DNA of 64,000 nt from Stagonosporopsis chrysanthemi (lineage: Eukaryota > Ascomycota > Dothideomycetes > Pleosporales > Didymellaceae): assembly GCA_022560025.1 (NCBI GenBank), contig JAFISE010000077.1, positions 84,041 to 148,040 on the forward strand. Reading direction: 5' to 3'. Below are positions 33,895-45,415 of this stretch, one piece after another. Under the pieces are notes generated by a model, which was not told where the DNA came from, made no database searches, and saw only the letters and a program-made list of their open reading frames with translations. A program made the position numbers and the translations under genes. Position 1 is the first letter of the stretch. Each line of letters opens with the position of its first letter.

Positions 33895-34759
33895 TTAAGA
33901 CGCGTCCCTAAATACTTCCGCAAAGGCGTTGAAATTTGTTTGCCCAGAAGGACCAGCGGCATAAACTGCAAAGACAAACGCTTCGAACCATGCCTCGAAT
34001 TTGTCTTTCTCAATGGCCATCTTCATACCCTGTGCAACGGCGTAAGGCGGGCACCCATAAGCACCGCAGCCCATTGCTCCAAGCACAAGCTTAGTTATTC
34101 TGTTTGATGCCGCCAGTCTTAGTATTAACAAGATTTTCTCCCGGAGGTCTTGTAGCTGAGATGCATCAGAGAACTCCGTCCCATCATCTGTGAGTCTTGG
34201 GAAGCATGGAGCAGCTACGGTGATGACCGCTAGCACCTGTTGTTGCTCATGCGGTAAATCGACAAGGTCATTATCGAGAGTATCCTTAAATACCATCACA
34301 TTTGGTGAAATAATGCCGGCGCACGATCCTGGCCCAGTATTCGGAAACGGGTACCAATCGGGCTTCAGCGTGGCGTATAGAGTGGAGGAATAACAGAGCC
34401 TCCTCTTAAGTTCTAGACAATGTATAGCGCCAACCGCCACCAGGTTCTTAGTCGCTGGCAAGATTCAACACGCCCACCTTGCCATGATTAGGACCTCTGA
34501 GCCGAGCAGTAGATTCAGGCGATGAAGCGGTGGAGCTTATGGACCGTGCAAGGGCGAAAGCGTCGCTATTATGGATCTCAATAGGGCCTCTGTCAAGATC
34601 AGGAAACTGGGAGTCTGACTTGTTGAGGGGCGGCAATTGTGCCGAGACCAAAGTGCTCTCGAGTGGATCACCAGCTTCGGCTGGTATCGATGCGACGATA
34701 GCCGGGAGGCGTTTGAGTGTGTCTTCGCAAACCTTACGACGGCTGGCGATATCGAGCAT
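33895..34759 (-). pseudogene. Broken DUF2263/TIGR02452 PARG-like macrodomain gene
   Basis: The minus-strand N-terminal part (34759-34448, RRKVCEDTLKRLPAIVAS ... KVGVLNLASD) is followed by TAA, then the family signature EPGGGWRYTLSRT, a second TAA, and EEAL. A small deletion then shifts the frame into the C-terminal part (34430-33895: LCYSSTLYATL, ISPNVMVFKD, LVLGAMGCGAYG). Microbial PARG-like proteins remove poly-ADP-ribose and need the GGG...QEE loop. Here the Q of QEE is a stop. Both TAA codons would be CAA before a C-to-T change, as RIP produces. An intron skipping this region would delete the catalytic loop, so I call a pseudogene. Confidence 0.78.
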
Positions 34760-35554
34760 TGTTGAGTGTCAATGGGACGAAGGTTTTAAATCTTCGGGCT
34801 GAACAGTGAACACGCGCAGCTCCATACAGCCCCGTAAGATGGCTGCCTATGGCTTACGTAAGCTCTCATGCGCACTTCGATCTACGAATTCGCCAATGGC
34901 AGGTTGACTACTTTGAGAGTTGTATTGAGAGACAATGCATTCGCATGAATATGACTTTAAATAGTGGAAGCAAGGTCTCTTGCTGGGACACGACCGCCAT
35001 CAGGATGATCCGCCTCCGACAGCAAGGCAGACGGGCTGCTGCAAAATGATTGGGCAGGCTGCTTGGCAGTACCACAAAATGTTTTTAGTCAAACAGATCC
35101 ACTGCATTACTGATGACATACTGTGACAACTGTCCCACCTCATGAGTGTTGGCATTCAGTGACTCCTCGCTTTCTTGTCAGAAAAGCTGGGATGATCGCG
35201 AAGCAACAACATCGAGAACCAAAAAGAGTTACACCATCGGTAGTCCAAGCCATGGGCACTTCAGATGAGCCGGAAAGAAGGAACTTCCTGGTCAGCAGCC
35301 AATCAGGCTAGAGGCAGAGGTCCAGACGTGATTAGACTGTCAGATGGATTCTTCGAGCGCGATGTCCCAATCATCGAAGAAATCTGCAGCCTACCACTGC
35401 ATCGGCTGCAAGCGCCCTTAGAAGGGTGCAGGTATTGTGGTTGATAGCCCATCTCTACCAGGCTGCATGTTTGAATAGCAGACCTAGACATATTGCCGCA
35501 TGGACTAAGATTGCGACCAAGTCACCGAATCGCTCTAATGCTGTTTTGAAGGCT
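34760..35554. other. Intergenic region
   Basis: About 800 bp, no supported gene. Confidence 0.5.
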
Positions 35555-37385
35555 TCATACCATGTTCTTCTCATAAAATGACCACTGTGGAGCGGGAGTC
35601 GGTTGATTCCTGGAGATGTTGTTTTCCGAAAAAGATCCTTCTGGTATGCACCCAATCTGTGGCAACGCGGTGATGTGATCTTCGGGTTCACTGCCGCTCC
35701 CATACCAGGCGTTTGGTTGTCGATGCGCTGTGTTTGGCACATCAACCAACTCCACCTGATCAGCAAGTTTCATCTTGCGCTCCTCCTGGTAAGGTGGCCT
35801 TGTCATAGCTACACCGGATTCACTGTAATTGCTCATGGCGGACTCCAATCTTCGATTTCCACTTCGAGCTTGTGAGAACTGGAACGGCTCTGTTACGCTG
35901 CGACTCCAGAAAGCACTCATGAAGCTGCCTCGCACGCCTGAACCTAAAGTCAACTGTTCCAAACCCCTTCCGGTGCCCTCATCAGATGTACTGGTGCTGT
36001 TCGCTGAAATTTTGATCCAGGAAGGCGACTTTTTCCACTTGCGCTGCTCTAACGCCTGTCGGTGCTGTTGCTGACGCGGGTCTGGGGTAGGATTGCTCCT
36101 GTTCCGTGATGGACGTGTGATATTCGAAAGGAATTCCTTGACTCCCTTGGGAAGTATTTTAGCAAGGAGCATACGAATTGAAGGCAGAGATACGCAAAGG
36201 AATCCCGCTACCAACTCGAGTTCTGTCCAGATGGTGATAGGTACGTAGTCCCAAGAAGGATCAATGGAGATCTTGAAGGTGCTGAGTGACGGCAATCGCA
36301 TGATGGTCGCAATGCAACCAAAGGTGCCAATGATGAACATGAAACCGACTGCAAATTTGCGGTAGCGCTTCATTTGGAGTTTTCGGATAAAGACTAAGGG
36401 GATTATCAACAGGCAGATATCCTGAACAATGGCGGAAGCCGAGTTTGCGTACGCTGCAGCCTGGATATTAATGCACTGTCCCTTAATATCGCGGTTCCAA
36501 AAAGAAGGAATCGGTCTACACGCGCAAATAGCGAGAAAGAACATAACCAGGCTGTTGACAATGAGGTATGCAAGGAAGATGTAAGCTGTGATGCGAAACT
36601 TCTGCGATTTGAAGATCTCCAAATAGAACAAGACGAGCGAGATCTTGATCATGCAAAGGACGATGATGTAAGTGGACCAAGAGATGTACACTGTCCGTCG
36701 TTAGTGTCCTTCGAGGCTTTGCAAGATAGCAACTTACGATATCGTATAATGGGGAGCAGTTTTCCATCTTCGAGATTCCACAGATGCTCGCCAAAGCCTT
36801 TCAGAGCCATATCAAGCACGCAGCCTACTGGTACAACTGTCAAAAGCAGAGCTGCCACTACCATTGCGTCATCCCAAGATAATCTTCTAGATACGAATTT
36901 GCCGGCGATCCTGAGCATTACGGAAAGGAAAGCAATTGGGTAAACAATGCTTGTGTATCGGATCACCTCCTGGGTTCTGGACTCGTCGGATAGGTCGCAA
37001 AGGTCGGACTGTACGCGCGAGGTGTCTTGAACGCTGAGTGAGCCATTAATTACAATTGCAGCGTTTGTGAATCATACCTAGGGAGTCTTGCATGGTACAA
37101 TTGGCTAGCAAACATGCGGCCAGGCCATATTCTAGAGGTTTGCTAGCACATATGCAGTCGATATCAGTCGGTGCACATGCAGTCGATGGAAGGCTGATGA
37201 ATAGACATCGAAGCTATCGTTCTGTCAGCTGTGGATATTTGCCAGGAAGTTGTGGTTTGGCCTACACCACATGCTGGAATGTCGGCAACAGTAAGCTCGC
37301 GCGGGTCTAGTTGCGCTCCGAAGACTGGGGCATTGAAACATGTCAACAGGGACAGGAGCACGGCGACCAGCAAACGGATCCCCAT
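35555..37385 (-). CDS. CFEM/PTH11-like seven-transmembrane receptor (5' exon uncertain)
   Basis: The minus-strand 7TM part is clear: exon 37025-36738 (ending LLPIIRY), a 47-bp intron 36737-36691, exon 36690-35555. It contains seven hydrophobic segments of the fungal rhodopsin-like domain and a long Ser/Arg-rich cytoplasmic tail. Upstream, 37165-37078 encodes DIDCICASKPLEYGLAACL then ANC, the C-terminal half of a CFEM domain, spliced over 37077-37026. At 37385 a signal peptide (MGIRLLVAVLLSLLTCF) leads into LTVADIPACG, a CFEM start. The middle of CFEM is not recoverable: the join contains stops and a local duplication of ATGCAGTCGAT. PTH11-type receptors sense surfaces or hosts at the plasma membrane; the ligand is unknown. 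Confidence 0.7.
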
Positions 37386-38477
37386 GGTTTTGACAGCCGG
37401 TTTAGGTCAATGAAGAACGATGCATGCTGCAGACAATCTATTGCAGACACGAAGATTAAATGAAGCAAGAACTCGGCGAGCAAGCGTCACAACCATGAAC
37501 CTACTTTGGAACTTTATCAGAGTTCCTGTCAAACCTGACTTTCGCAACTATCGTGGCATTTCAACGGTTTCTTGGCCAATCAAAGCTTGCTAATCCGTCG
37601 CCGTGACATATCAGTCACTCGTGCCGTTGGAAGCCATGAGTCGAGTGACTCAGCTTGGGCCATAGGAAGCAGTCCCTGGCATGGTCCGGATCAACCTTGT
37701 TGGGCGTCTGTTGCACTTGCTGCCGCGAAAGGTGGCAAAGCTGCTGAATCTGGAACCGAGCTAGTGCTCAAGTCTGGTCTAAGTGTGGTTCTGAGGAGGT
37801 CTGGCGAGCGAAAGATTGCCATCAGCCCAACACTAGCCTCACCATTCGGCCGCGATTCTCGGGTGTTAGCATGCGTGCATGCGTACCAGCTTCTCGAACT
37901 GCAGCGGGTAAAGATCGGACACATTCTTGCAGATGGCCTATACTGAATGGAGTTCGTACTGCAAAGAAGATGTCCACGAACGCTTCGAGAGACACGGGCG
38001 CGATGGAAGAGGTTCCGCGAAGCTAGTCCGTGGATCAAGCGTCGTTCTTCAGTTTCTCCATGATGTAAGAGCGGCGTCGGTCGGCGACGCGCAAATCGAT
38101 GGAGGAGTGTAGCAATGTCAGCAGGCCGCCACAGAAAGAGTATTGTAGTCTAGGAACTGCACACCTGCACAGATCGTGCAGTCCAAGGGCCATGATTATA
38201 ACATGGGGAAGTGCGGTGGCAAGGGTTGCATCGTAGGCATATACTCGCGGATAGGTGCATGAAGACAAGACGATGACGAACTGAGGTATGGCGTGCAGCG
38301 TGCGAACGTGTGGATCGAACAGGAAGGATGTGGGGCACGAGTGGGGAGGGCAGAGGGCAGCCACGGGTGCTAAGGTTTGAGCTCATCGGCAGAGGGAACT
38401 TTATTTCACCAAGTGGAAGATGACGCCCTGGCATGTCCGGCCTACTCTCTAGATGTGCTTGACACTGTCTGAGCTGT

Positions 38478-38584
38478 ACTCATGGGATCCGTGGTAGAGC
38501 TGGACTCCAGATGCCGAGAGTCACGTGCAATCTCACAGTCTCTACCACGAATCAGACAGCTCTTGGAGGCTGCGCCGCAAGATC
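38478..38584 (+). repeat. Dispersed ~105-bp repeat, copy C
   Basis: Reads ACTCATGGGATCC ... GAGGCTGCGCCGCAAGATC. It matches copy A at 27566-27667 in opposite orientation, with conserved blocks CGAGAG-CACGTGCA and AATCAGACAG. Confidence 0.7.
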
Positions 38585-38612
38585 AGGATCAGGATCAGGA
38601 TCAGGACCAGGA
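38581..38612. repeat. GATCAG hexanucleotide repeat
   Basis: Four to five GATCAG units with a last imperfect GACCAG, directly at the end of repeat copy C; the other copies lack it. Confidence 0.85.
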
Positions 38613-38871
38613 GTGCCAAGCTAGTTTTCTGCGATACGGAACCCATGAGTATGCATGGAGAGTTGGAAGCGCACGTGACTAATTCTGCGCCGGCCATTGC
38701 ACCAGCGCGCTAGGTCGGTGCGCTGATGTGATTGGCGGGCGCGCACAGCTGGGACTCACGACACCAGATGCTCCAGCACGCCTCGACGCAGCATACGGCT
38801 ACAGCCAGAGCTACCGCTCTCGCAGTGCACAGCCCTCCCAGCTCCTCCCCGCCGATGCCGCCATGAACCCG

Positions 38872-41800
38872 CTCACGGAGACGGAGATCCTCAACAAGTA
38901 CAACCTCACGACGCTCTTCCCGGCAGCATGGCCGCAGGAAAAGGACGCGGTCGACGCCGACGAGCTGTCGGGCGATGAGGCGGCGGTGCAGCGGACCAAG
39001 TCGCGGTACTCGGTGCTCGAGGGCCCGGCGCGCTTCTCGCGGCAGGTGCCTGGGGCGGAGCGGTCCAAGGACGGCGTGGAGACGCTGGTGCAAAAGGACG
39101 AGCAGGACCCGCTGGGCATGTATCCCAGCGTGGTGCAGGTGCTGCGCGCGCGCAACCCGGCCGTCGAGGACGACATCAAGCTGCGCAACCGCTTCCTGCT
39201 CAGCTCGACCACCTTCTCGCCGTCGCTGTTCCTCGCCCAGGTCCACAGCGACGCCTCGACCGACACGCTGCTGCAGGGCCTGGACTTCCTGTCGCGCTCC
39301 ATCGAGCAGAAGTCGGCATCGCTCAAGGTCCTCGTCGAGACCAACTTCGAGCGCTTCGTCGGCGCAAAGGCCACCATCGACCGCGTCTACAACGAGATGC
39401 GCGACCACGGCAAGCACCCCGACCCGCCCCGGTCCGCCCACGCCCACGCCCACGCCCTCGTCCACGCCGCCAGCCGCACCAGCTTCTCCGGCCGCAAGCC
39501 GAGCGTGTCGCTGCACCCCGTGCCCACCGAGCGGCGCAAGAACGCCCTGGTCAAGGAGAGCGAGTACGGCGTGCACGGCATCAAGGTGCCCCTCACCGAG
39601 GTCGCCGTCAAGGCCGAGGAGGTCTGGGGCCCGGCCTTGGGCGGTCGCGATAAGGAGGAGACGCTCAAGGCCCTGCTCGAGTCGCTCGAGGCCAACCGCG
39701 GCCTGTTTGAGGTCGGCGCCACCATCCAGGACGCCGTCCGCCGCAAGGACCACGAGACCATCATCGAGGAGTACAAGCGCGCCCGCAAGTACACCGAGGA
39801 TGCCCGCTACGTCGTCGAGCAGGCAAACTACTCCAGCATGCCCCTCGCCGACGCCCAGATACACCAGATCATCGTCACCGCCCGCATGTGGGCCGACGTC
39901 GAGCGCCAGATCGAGGACTTTAGGCGGGACGCCTGGAAGAGACTCACCTCTACCCACTTCACCAAGCACCAGACCGCCACCGAAGACACAAAGTCAGACG
40001 AGTACATCGGCCTCATATCCATCATGCTCGAGCTCGGTGTCGAGGACAATCCCATCTGGATATGGCTGCTCTCGCGCTACGAGCATCTCAAGTCCCGGCT
40101 GAACATCTTGTGCGAGCGCTCCCGCATCGAGATCGAGATTCTCCGACGCCATCTTGCAAACGGGGAGAAACCAAGTTTGCGCTCCGTGCAGAAGCATCTT
40201 CGTGCTGTGCCCATGAGCGCCAACGCAACAGTCGAGTCCTCCAAACTGGACGCCCCCAAAGTCGTCGAGTTTTGGGAGCACGTCCATGCCTCCATGACTA
40301 CACTGCTTTCCACAAAGGGCGGTTTGCTCGGTGAGCTGGTCGAGTATTGGGACATTGCGCAGTCGTTCATGAGCGGTCGTGCGCAGCGTAACATGCCCAC
40401 TGGTTACCAGAACCAGTCTTCCGTACATCACAAGCTCACAGACCAGAACAAGATTGAGCTGGAGAAAGGAACAACAGAGCTGGTCAACGCCATTCGCGAG
40501 CACCTCTATTCCTTCTTCTCGGACCCGCCAATCGAAGACGTTTCGGCCTTGTTCTCACCCTTGCCCACTACGCCAACGTCAACTACACCCCGGACACCGC
40601 TTACAGCCGCCCTGAGCCCTACAGCAGGGTCGCGATTCAAGTTCGACCCCAACAACGTACCGCCGCCCTCACCCAGTCGCGGCGAGACTTGGGAAAAGTA
40701 CGCCTTCTGGCCGCCTCATTCGAACGCCCTCTCCGGCTCGCATTGTCTTTCGAAATCTCTCGTCCTCATCGGCACTGCAGCGAATGAGCTGGCATCTTTA
40801 CGACTGCCAGAGACAGGCTCTTCTTCTCGCTTGGACGAAGCACTGCGCATGCTCGTTGGCAGTGTCCGCGAACGTTGCATTTCGGCCATCTGCGCAGCCT
40901 GGAATGCCGACGCAGAAAAGCTCAAAGTGCTCGAAGACTGGACCCGCAACGCTGACCGCAAAGACACCACAAACCTCCCTCAGCGCTTCCTCGCAGTTCA
41001 GTCCTTCTTGCTCAATCACCTGCAGAAGATCATGTACGTGGAAGCGTCAAGTAAGACGTCTGTGGACGTGGTTGTCCCACCCAGCAATAAGCTTCTGCAG
41101 ATGCTTCGAAGCCAGTTTGTGACGAGCTTGTACCGCACGTTGAGTGGTATGGTCGAGTGCGCCGAGATGGGTCGGAAAGCACTGGGCCAGGACTTCGAGA
41201 CTAAAGGCGATGACTTGACAATTGACGGTGAGGAAGACATTGACGGTGAATGGGGCAAGGTCGATGCAAACAACAAAGTACTTCATAATTTGCCTCAATA
41301 CATGTCTCACATATGCTAACCGCAATAGCCAACCCGTCTCCTGCTCACCCTGTCGAATATGTCGCACTTCCAAGCCGAGATAACGCCGCACCTACTCTCC
41401 CTGTTTGAGAACCTCTTCAGCGTACAACTCACCGATGAAACAGCGCGGATCCGCGACGTGCTCAACCAACTCGACACACAGCTCTTTAAGTCTTACACGA
41501 AGCCGCACGCACTGCAAATCAACGCGTGGATTGAAAAGGGCATATTCTCACCCTCCTGGGCCGCTGCCGCTGCAGAGCGCGGACGCAGCGTGGCCGAGCT
41601 GGACCCAAGCCCCTACGTGAGCACCGTACTGCTGCATCTGGTCACAATCCACAGTCTCACGTCAACGACATCGCCCAATAGCCCCTTGACGCCGCGCATC
41701 CTCAAGGCTCTTTTCGAAGCCACAACCACCAGTCTGATTGGCACCTTCTCCTCGTCAAGACTGCCCACAATCTCCCTCCCGCAGCTCATGCAAGCCACGC

Positions 41801-42057
41801 TGGACGTTGAGTTCATTAGCCAAACATTAGCAACGTACACGACAGACGCCGCGAGCCAGACACAGACGGACATCTACCAGGTGCTGGACCAGAAGACAGA
41901 CAACGGCGCGCGCGTCGCGCTGCAGGACGAGCTAGGTGGGCTACGCGTAGGGTTGAAGCGGTTGAGGGAGGGGACAAGAGGGCAGTTTAGTTGTTTCCGA
42001 AGGGTGAAGAGGGGGACGATTGCCTCTCCAAATTTACAGGGAGAGGAGAGGCGCTGA
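38872..42057 (+). CDS. SEC5: Exocyst complex subunit Sec5
   Basis: Exons 38872-41277 and 41329-42057, joined over a 51-bp intron with branch GCTAAC, give 1,044 residues. Sec5 is a subunit of the octameric exocyst that tethers secretory vesicles at the plasma membrane, e.g. at hyphal tips. The N-terminus (ILNKYNLTTLFPAAWPQEKD) and the helical block with FLLSSTTFSPSLFLAQVH and LETNFERFV-type sequence match fungal Sec5. A His/Ala-rich low-complexity stretch (HAHAHA) lies near residue 190. The C-terminal exon is helical up to the last 30 residues, which are basic. Exon 1 is very GC-rich, which produces long meaningless frames on other strands. The start ATG has GCCGCC before it. Confidence 0.92.
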
Positions 42058-42195
42058 GTTCAAGTCGGTACAGATTCATGTAGATGGATTCACTTGATAC
42101 TTTTACATTGCACATATCTCATGCCCATATCGTGACTTCGTCGTCCTTTTGTATACATAATCAGTGGGTATCAACAAAACGTTTGCGTGTAACTA

Positions 42196-44366
42196 TTAGT
42201 GCGCCGCAGAGGCACTCCTCCCCGCGGGCGAAAGAAGGCTAGAAGCGAGTGCGATTTTGTACGTAGGAATGCGGCGCTGGCCAGGCGTCGAGTTACCATT
42301 TGCCTTTGTAGTCGTAGACGATTGGGTCTCGGGTTTGTCGGAGAGAGGAGCTTGCGCCATATTGGACTTGCTCGAGCCCGCGATTGCAGACCTGGGGCTC
42401 AGCGCAGCAGTGTTATTCTGCAATGGTTGCGCTATCATGTCACTAGTGACTTGCTTCATAGCAGTACTCTGCTTCTCTCGTACTTTGGGAATATCCATGA
42501 TCGAGTCTGATCTACGTTGTGGTGGAGTAGGTGTCTCGGGCGTGATTGGGGACGCAGCTTTAGACCCTGTAGGAGTCGTATCGTCTCCGTTCGTCCATGC
42601 TTCCTGCCTCGAGATCCTAGGCGATGGCGATCCGGTCGTTTCAGAAGCATTTGCGATCAGATCATCAGAGGACCGCTTGGTCTGTGAGAAGTCGTTCGGC
42701 GACATCATTATGCCAATGCTGGTGATACCCAATCCTTCAATCTTCGCGGCCGCAGTTGTTCGCTGCTGTTCTTGATTGTCGGGTTCGGTGGCAGTCGCTG
42801 AAGGAATCTCAAAGTCATCGCGCGACTCGCTTGTCTTTTCATGGTCCTGGTTGCCGTTTACCATGATGCCTTCTGCTTTCGATGCTGACGTCGGGCTTTT
42901 CCACTCTGGATGCGGCAGCCGCCCTATGATGTTCAGTTTCCCAGTTCCAGCCCTTGCCCACTCCCAGATTCCCCGTCTCGGAGGCGACTGAGATGTTGAA
43001 TCGTCAATCACCGCCTCGTCAGCTCCCTCTAGCTTATGCAGCTGCGGGTGAGACGCGCCTTCTGAGCTTTGGGGGTGCTCTTCGGGGGCTGGAATCGGCT
43101 TCAGCGGCTCGACTTGTTCTGCGGCCGGCTTCTCTGGGGTAATGACTCTCTTGAGCTTTGCCCAATCCTTGGTCGCGTCCGGACTGGGAGGGTGACTCGC
43201 GAGGGCGGTCTCCGGCGAGGTCCCTGCCGTCGAAGTGGCTGGACTTGTGAGGCGACGGAGTAGAAGGCCGCCGGAGCTTCCGGGGCGAGCTGGGCGGGGA
43301 GGAGGCTGGGGAAGTGTGCTTGGAGGCGGGTGGGGACGGTGGCTCGGTAGGTCGGAGCTTGTGGAGGCTGCTGATCTGGCGGAGGACGGGTTGGGCTCCC
43401 GGGCTTTGGCCTTGCGTGCTGGTTAATGCGGGTTACTAATTGCAGCGGGACACGAGTCGAGGCTAATCACCTTGCTTGGCCCTGCCCTTCCCCTTGATGT
43501 TGCAGTTGGGCCCGTCTTCGTGGTCGTGGTACTCGCACTCGTTACCCTTCTCAGTAGGGTCTGCGAGCAGCATGCCGCCGGTGCCCTGTCTAATGGCGTT
43601 GACGAGCTCGATGGCGAAATCGGCGTTGTGCTCGAAGCAGTGTCGGTAGGTCTCGGTGTCGCGCTCGCTGTCGGGATCCATGATCTGGCGTGCAGCGATC
43701 TTGACCATCAGACGGCGGAAGGGCGAGCCTCGGGGACTCTTGCGGTACATGTCGTTGATCTCGTCGGCGTCAGGAACAAGCTCGGCTTCATTGAGCCCCT
43801 TGCGAAACTGGTCCATGGCGACATTCTTCAACTGCGGCATATCGAAGCGATCGCACAGCAGGTAGAGCGCATGGCAGTGGACAGCATAATCGTACTTTTG
43901 CGTGGCATCGGGGATATCGGAGACGTCGTCAAGCTTGCCCTGATACAGCCACTTGACGAGCAGTTCGAAGCCGGTAGGGTCATGTTCGGGCAGCTCCAGC
44001 GCGTCCTTGCGGTCGCTGCTGGCGGTGCCCTCGAGCTCGGCCTCGAGCTGCTCCGAATGGTGGCAGAGCAGGTTGCGGTGCAGGGTCCAGCGGCGGCGGG
44101 CCTCGCCCACGTAGATGTCGATCATGGGCCCGGATAGCAGCCTGTCGCGTTGCAGTTTAGCCTTTGCGCGCACATGCAGGCGGTGGGAATTGAGGCGATG
44201 CGCCAGCACCGGCCGTACTGCGAGACAGGGCCGTCTTGGAGCGCCAGGCGGATGCGCGCGAGCGGATGCGTTCGGCGCATCGCTCCCAGCGCCGCCCTGG
44301 TCTTCCAAGAGAGGCTCCCTGGAGGCAACGCCATCACCGTCGACATTGCCGTCGCCTCCACTGCTG

Positions 44367-44397
<31 letters not shown>

Positions 44398-44560
44398 CGT
44401 CGCTGGCGCCCTCGCCCCCCGCGCGCTCAAAGAAAGGATCGTTCACATACTCAGCAAAGGTGGCAGCAGGCACTAGGCCGATGTTGCCGTTCGCCATTCG
44501 CAGTCGGCGCGTGCTGTAGGCGAAATCACGATAGTAGACGAGCTGGTCGTGCCATCCCAT
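42196..44560 (-). CDS. BTB/POZ-domain protein with long disordered C-terminus
   Basis: Minus-strand exons 44560-43471 and 43418-42196, joined over a 52-bp intron (CATTAAC branch), give about 770 residues. An acidic Asp-Ser repeat (GTCGCT hexamers, about residues 55-75) precedes a BTB domain starting GPMIDIYVGEARRRWTLHRN and continuing to KYDYAVHCHALYLLCDRFDM, about residues 140-260. A helical segment follows, then a His/Cys-containing stretch ECEYHDHEDGPNC. The second exon encodes over 400 residues of Pro/Ser/Thr-rich disordered sequence. BTB domains mediate dimerisation and often Cullin-3 binding; here the partner is unknown. The C-terminus has the short conserved-looking RRIPTYKIALASSLLSPAGR. 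Confidence 0.85.
44340..44405. repeat. GTCGCT/GTCGCC hexamer repeat encoding Asp-Ser runs
   Basis: A perfect to near-perfect hexamer tract within the BTB gene; on the coding strand it gives DSDSDSDS. Confidence 0.85.
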
Positions 44561-45415
44561 GCGGCGCGGTAATGGCGCTCATCGGCGGTGGGGACGTGGG
44601 CGCAGTAAGACAGGTGTCAGAGAAGAAACAACAGACAACGTGACGCAAGGGACGAGCTGTCGACTGAGAAGTTGCGCCTGACATGCAGCATGAGAAGCGG
44701 CAGGAGCCGTCGAGCGGCTGGAGATGCCAGATGACGTACGGGGCTGGCCAATGACAGCCTGCGACACATGGCACGACTTGAAAGCGGTCTCTCACATGGT
44801 GCTTGGTGATTTGCAAGAAGTAGATGTTCAATTCTGCAGGTGGTGTGCTGTAGATGTGTGAATTGTTACTGCGTTTCACTACGCCCTGACGATTGTACCT
44901 CGTAATCCCTCCATAGGTAGCTGCGGAACTCGAGCCAATGAAGCTCCACCACCTGCTCCTGCCTCCTGCCGTGCTTGCTCGTTTGTGTCTGGCAAACCTT
45001 CGCGCGTCACCTCTGCCCTTTGCTGTTCACGAGACAGCTCGAGCAGCAGTAGAAGGTCAAGACTCGACACCGCGCCTGGTCTCAGCTGGCCTGCTGCCGC
45101 CTCCGATAGCTCTTTGCCTTCACCTGGGCACTCACTCTCCATGTTGCAAAAACGAGGCTAGCAATGTGGCCCATCCAGTTACCTTATGGTCTGAACAGAT
45201 ACCATCGCCATGTCCAAACAACAGGTAAAGGTGTTGCTCTTCCGTATGAGAAAGCTCCTCGGTGGCAGACCTTGACCCTGCACCAACTATCATCCGTTAC
45301 GGTGACAACAACCAGCACTGCTGCAGCAACACTCCGCACAGCACCACATTATTCATACACACAGCGTTCGAATCAACACCGGGAGACACGGCAGCAATCC
45401 ACTTGTGACACGGAG
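44561..45415. other. Divergent intergenic region
   Basis: About 850 bp between divergently transcribed genes. An open frame runs in from 45164, but its first 80 codons look like leader; no separate gene is supported. Confidence 0.5.

Larger units (their letters stand above)
37386..38871. other. 1.5-kb intergenic region upstream of SEC5
   Basis: No supported gene; overlapping frames on both strands lack motifs. It contains repeat copy C and a GATCAG hexamer run, and the SEC5 promoter/leader. Confidence 0.5.

Noticed and set aside
38710..39969. Long (419-codon) minus-strand ORF antisense to SEC5, and a 375-codon plus-strand frame at 38975-40102
   Set aside because: Both overlap the SEC5 coding exon and arise from its very high GC content; their products are Val/Gly/Leu or Arg/Ser/Thr/Pro monotony without motifs.
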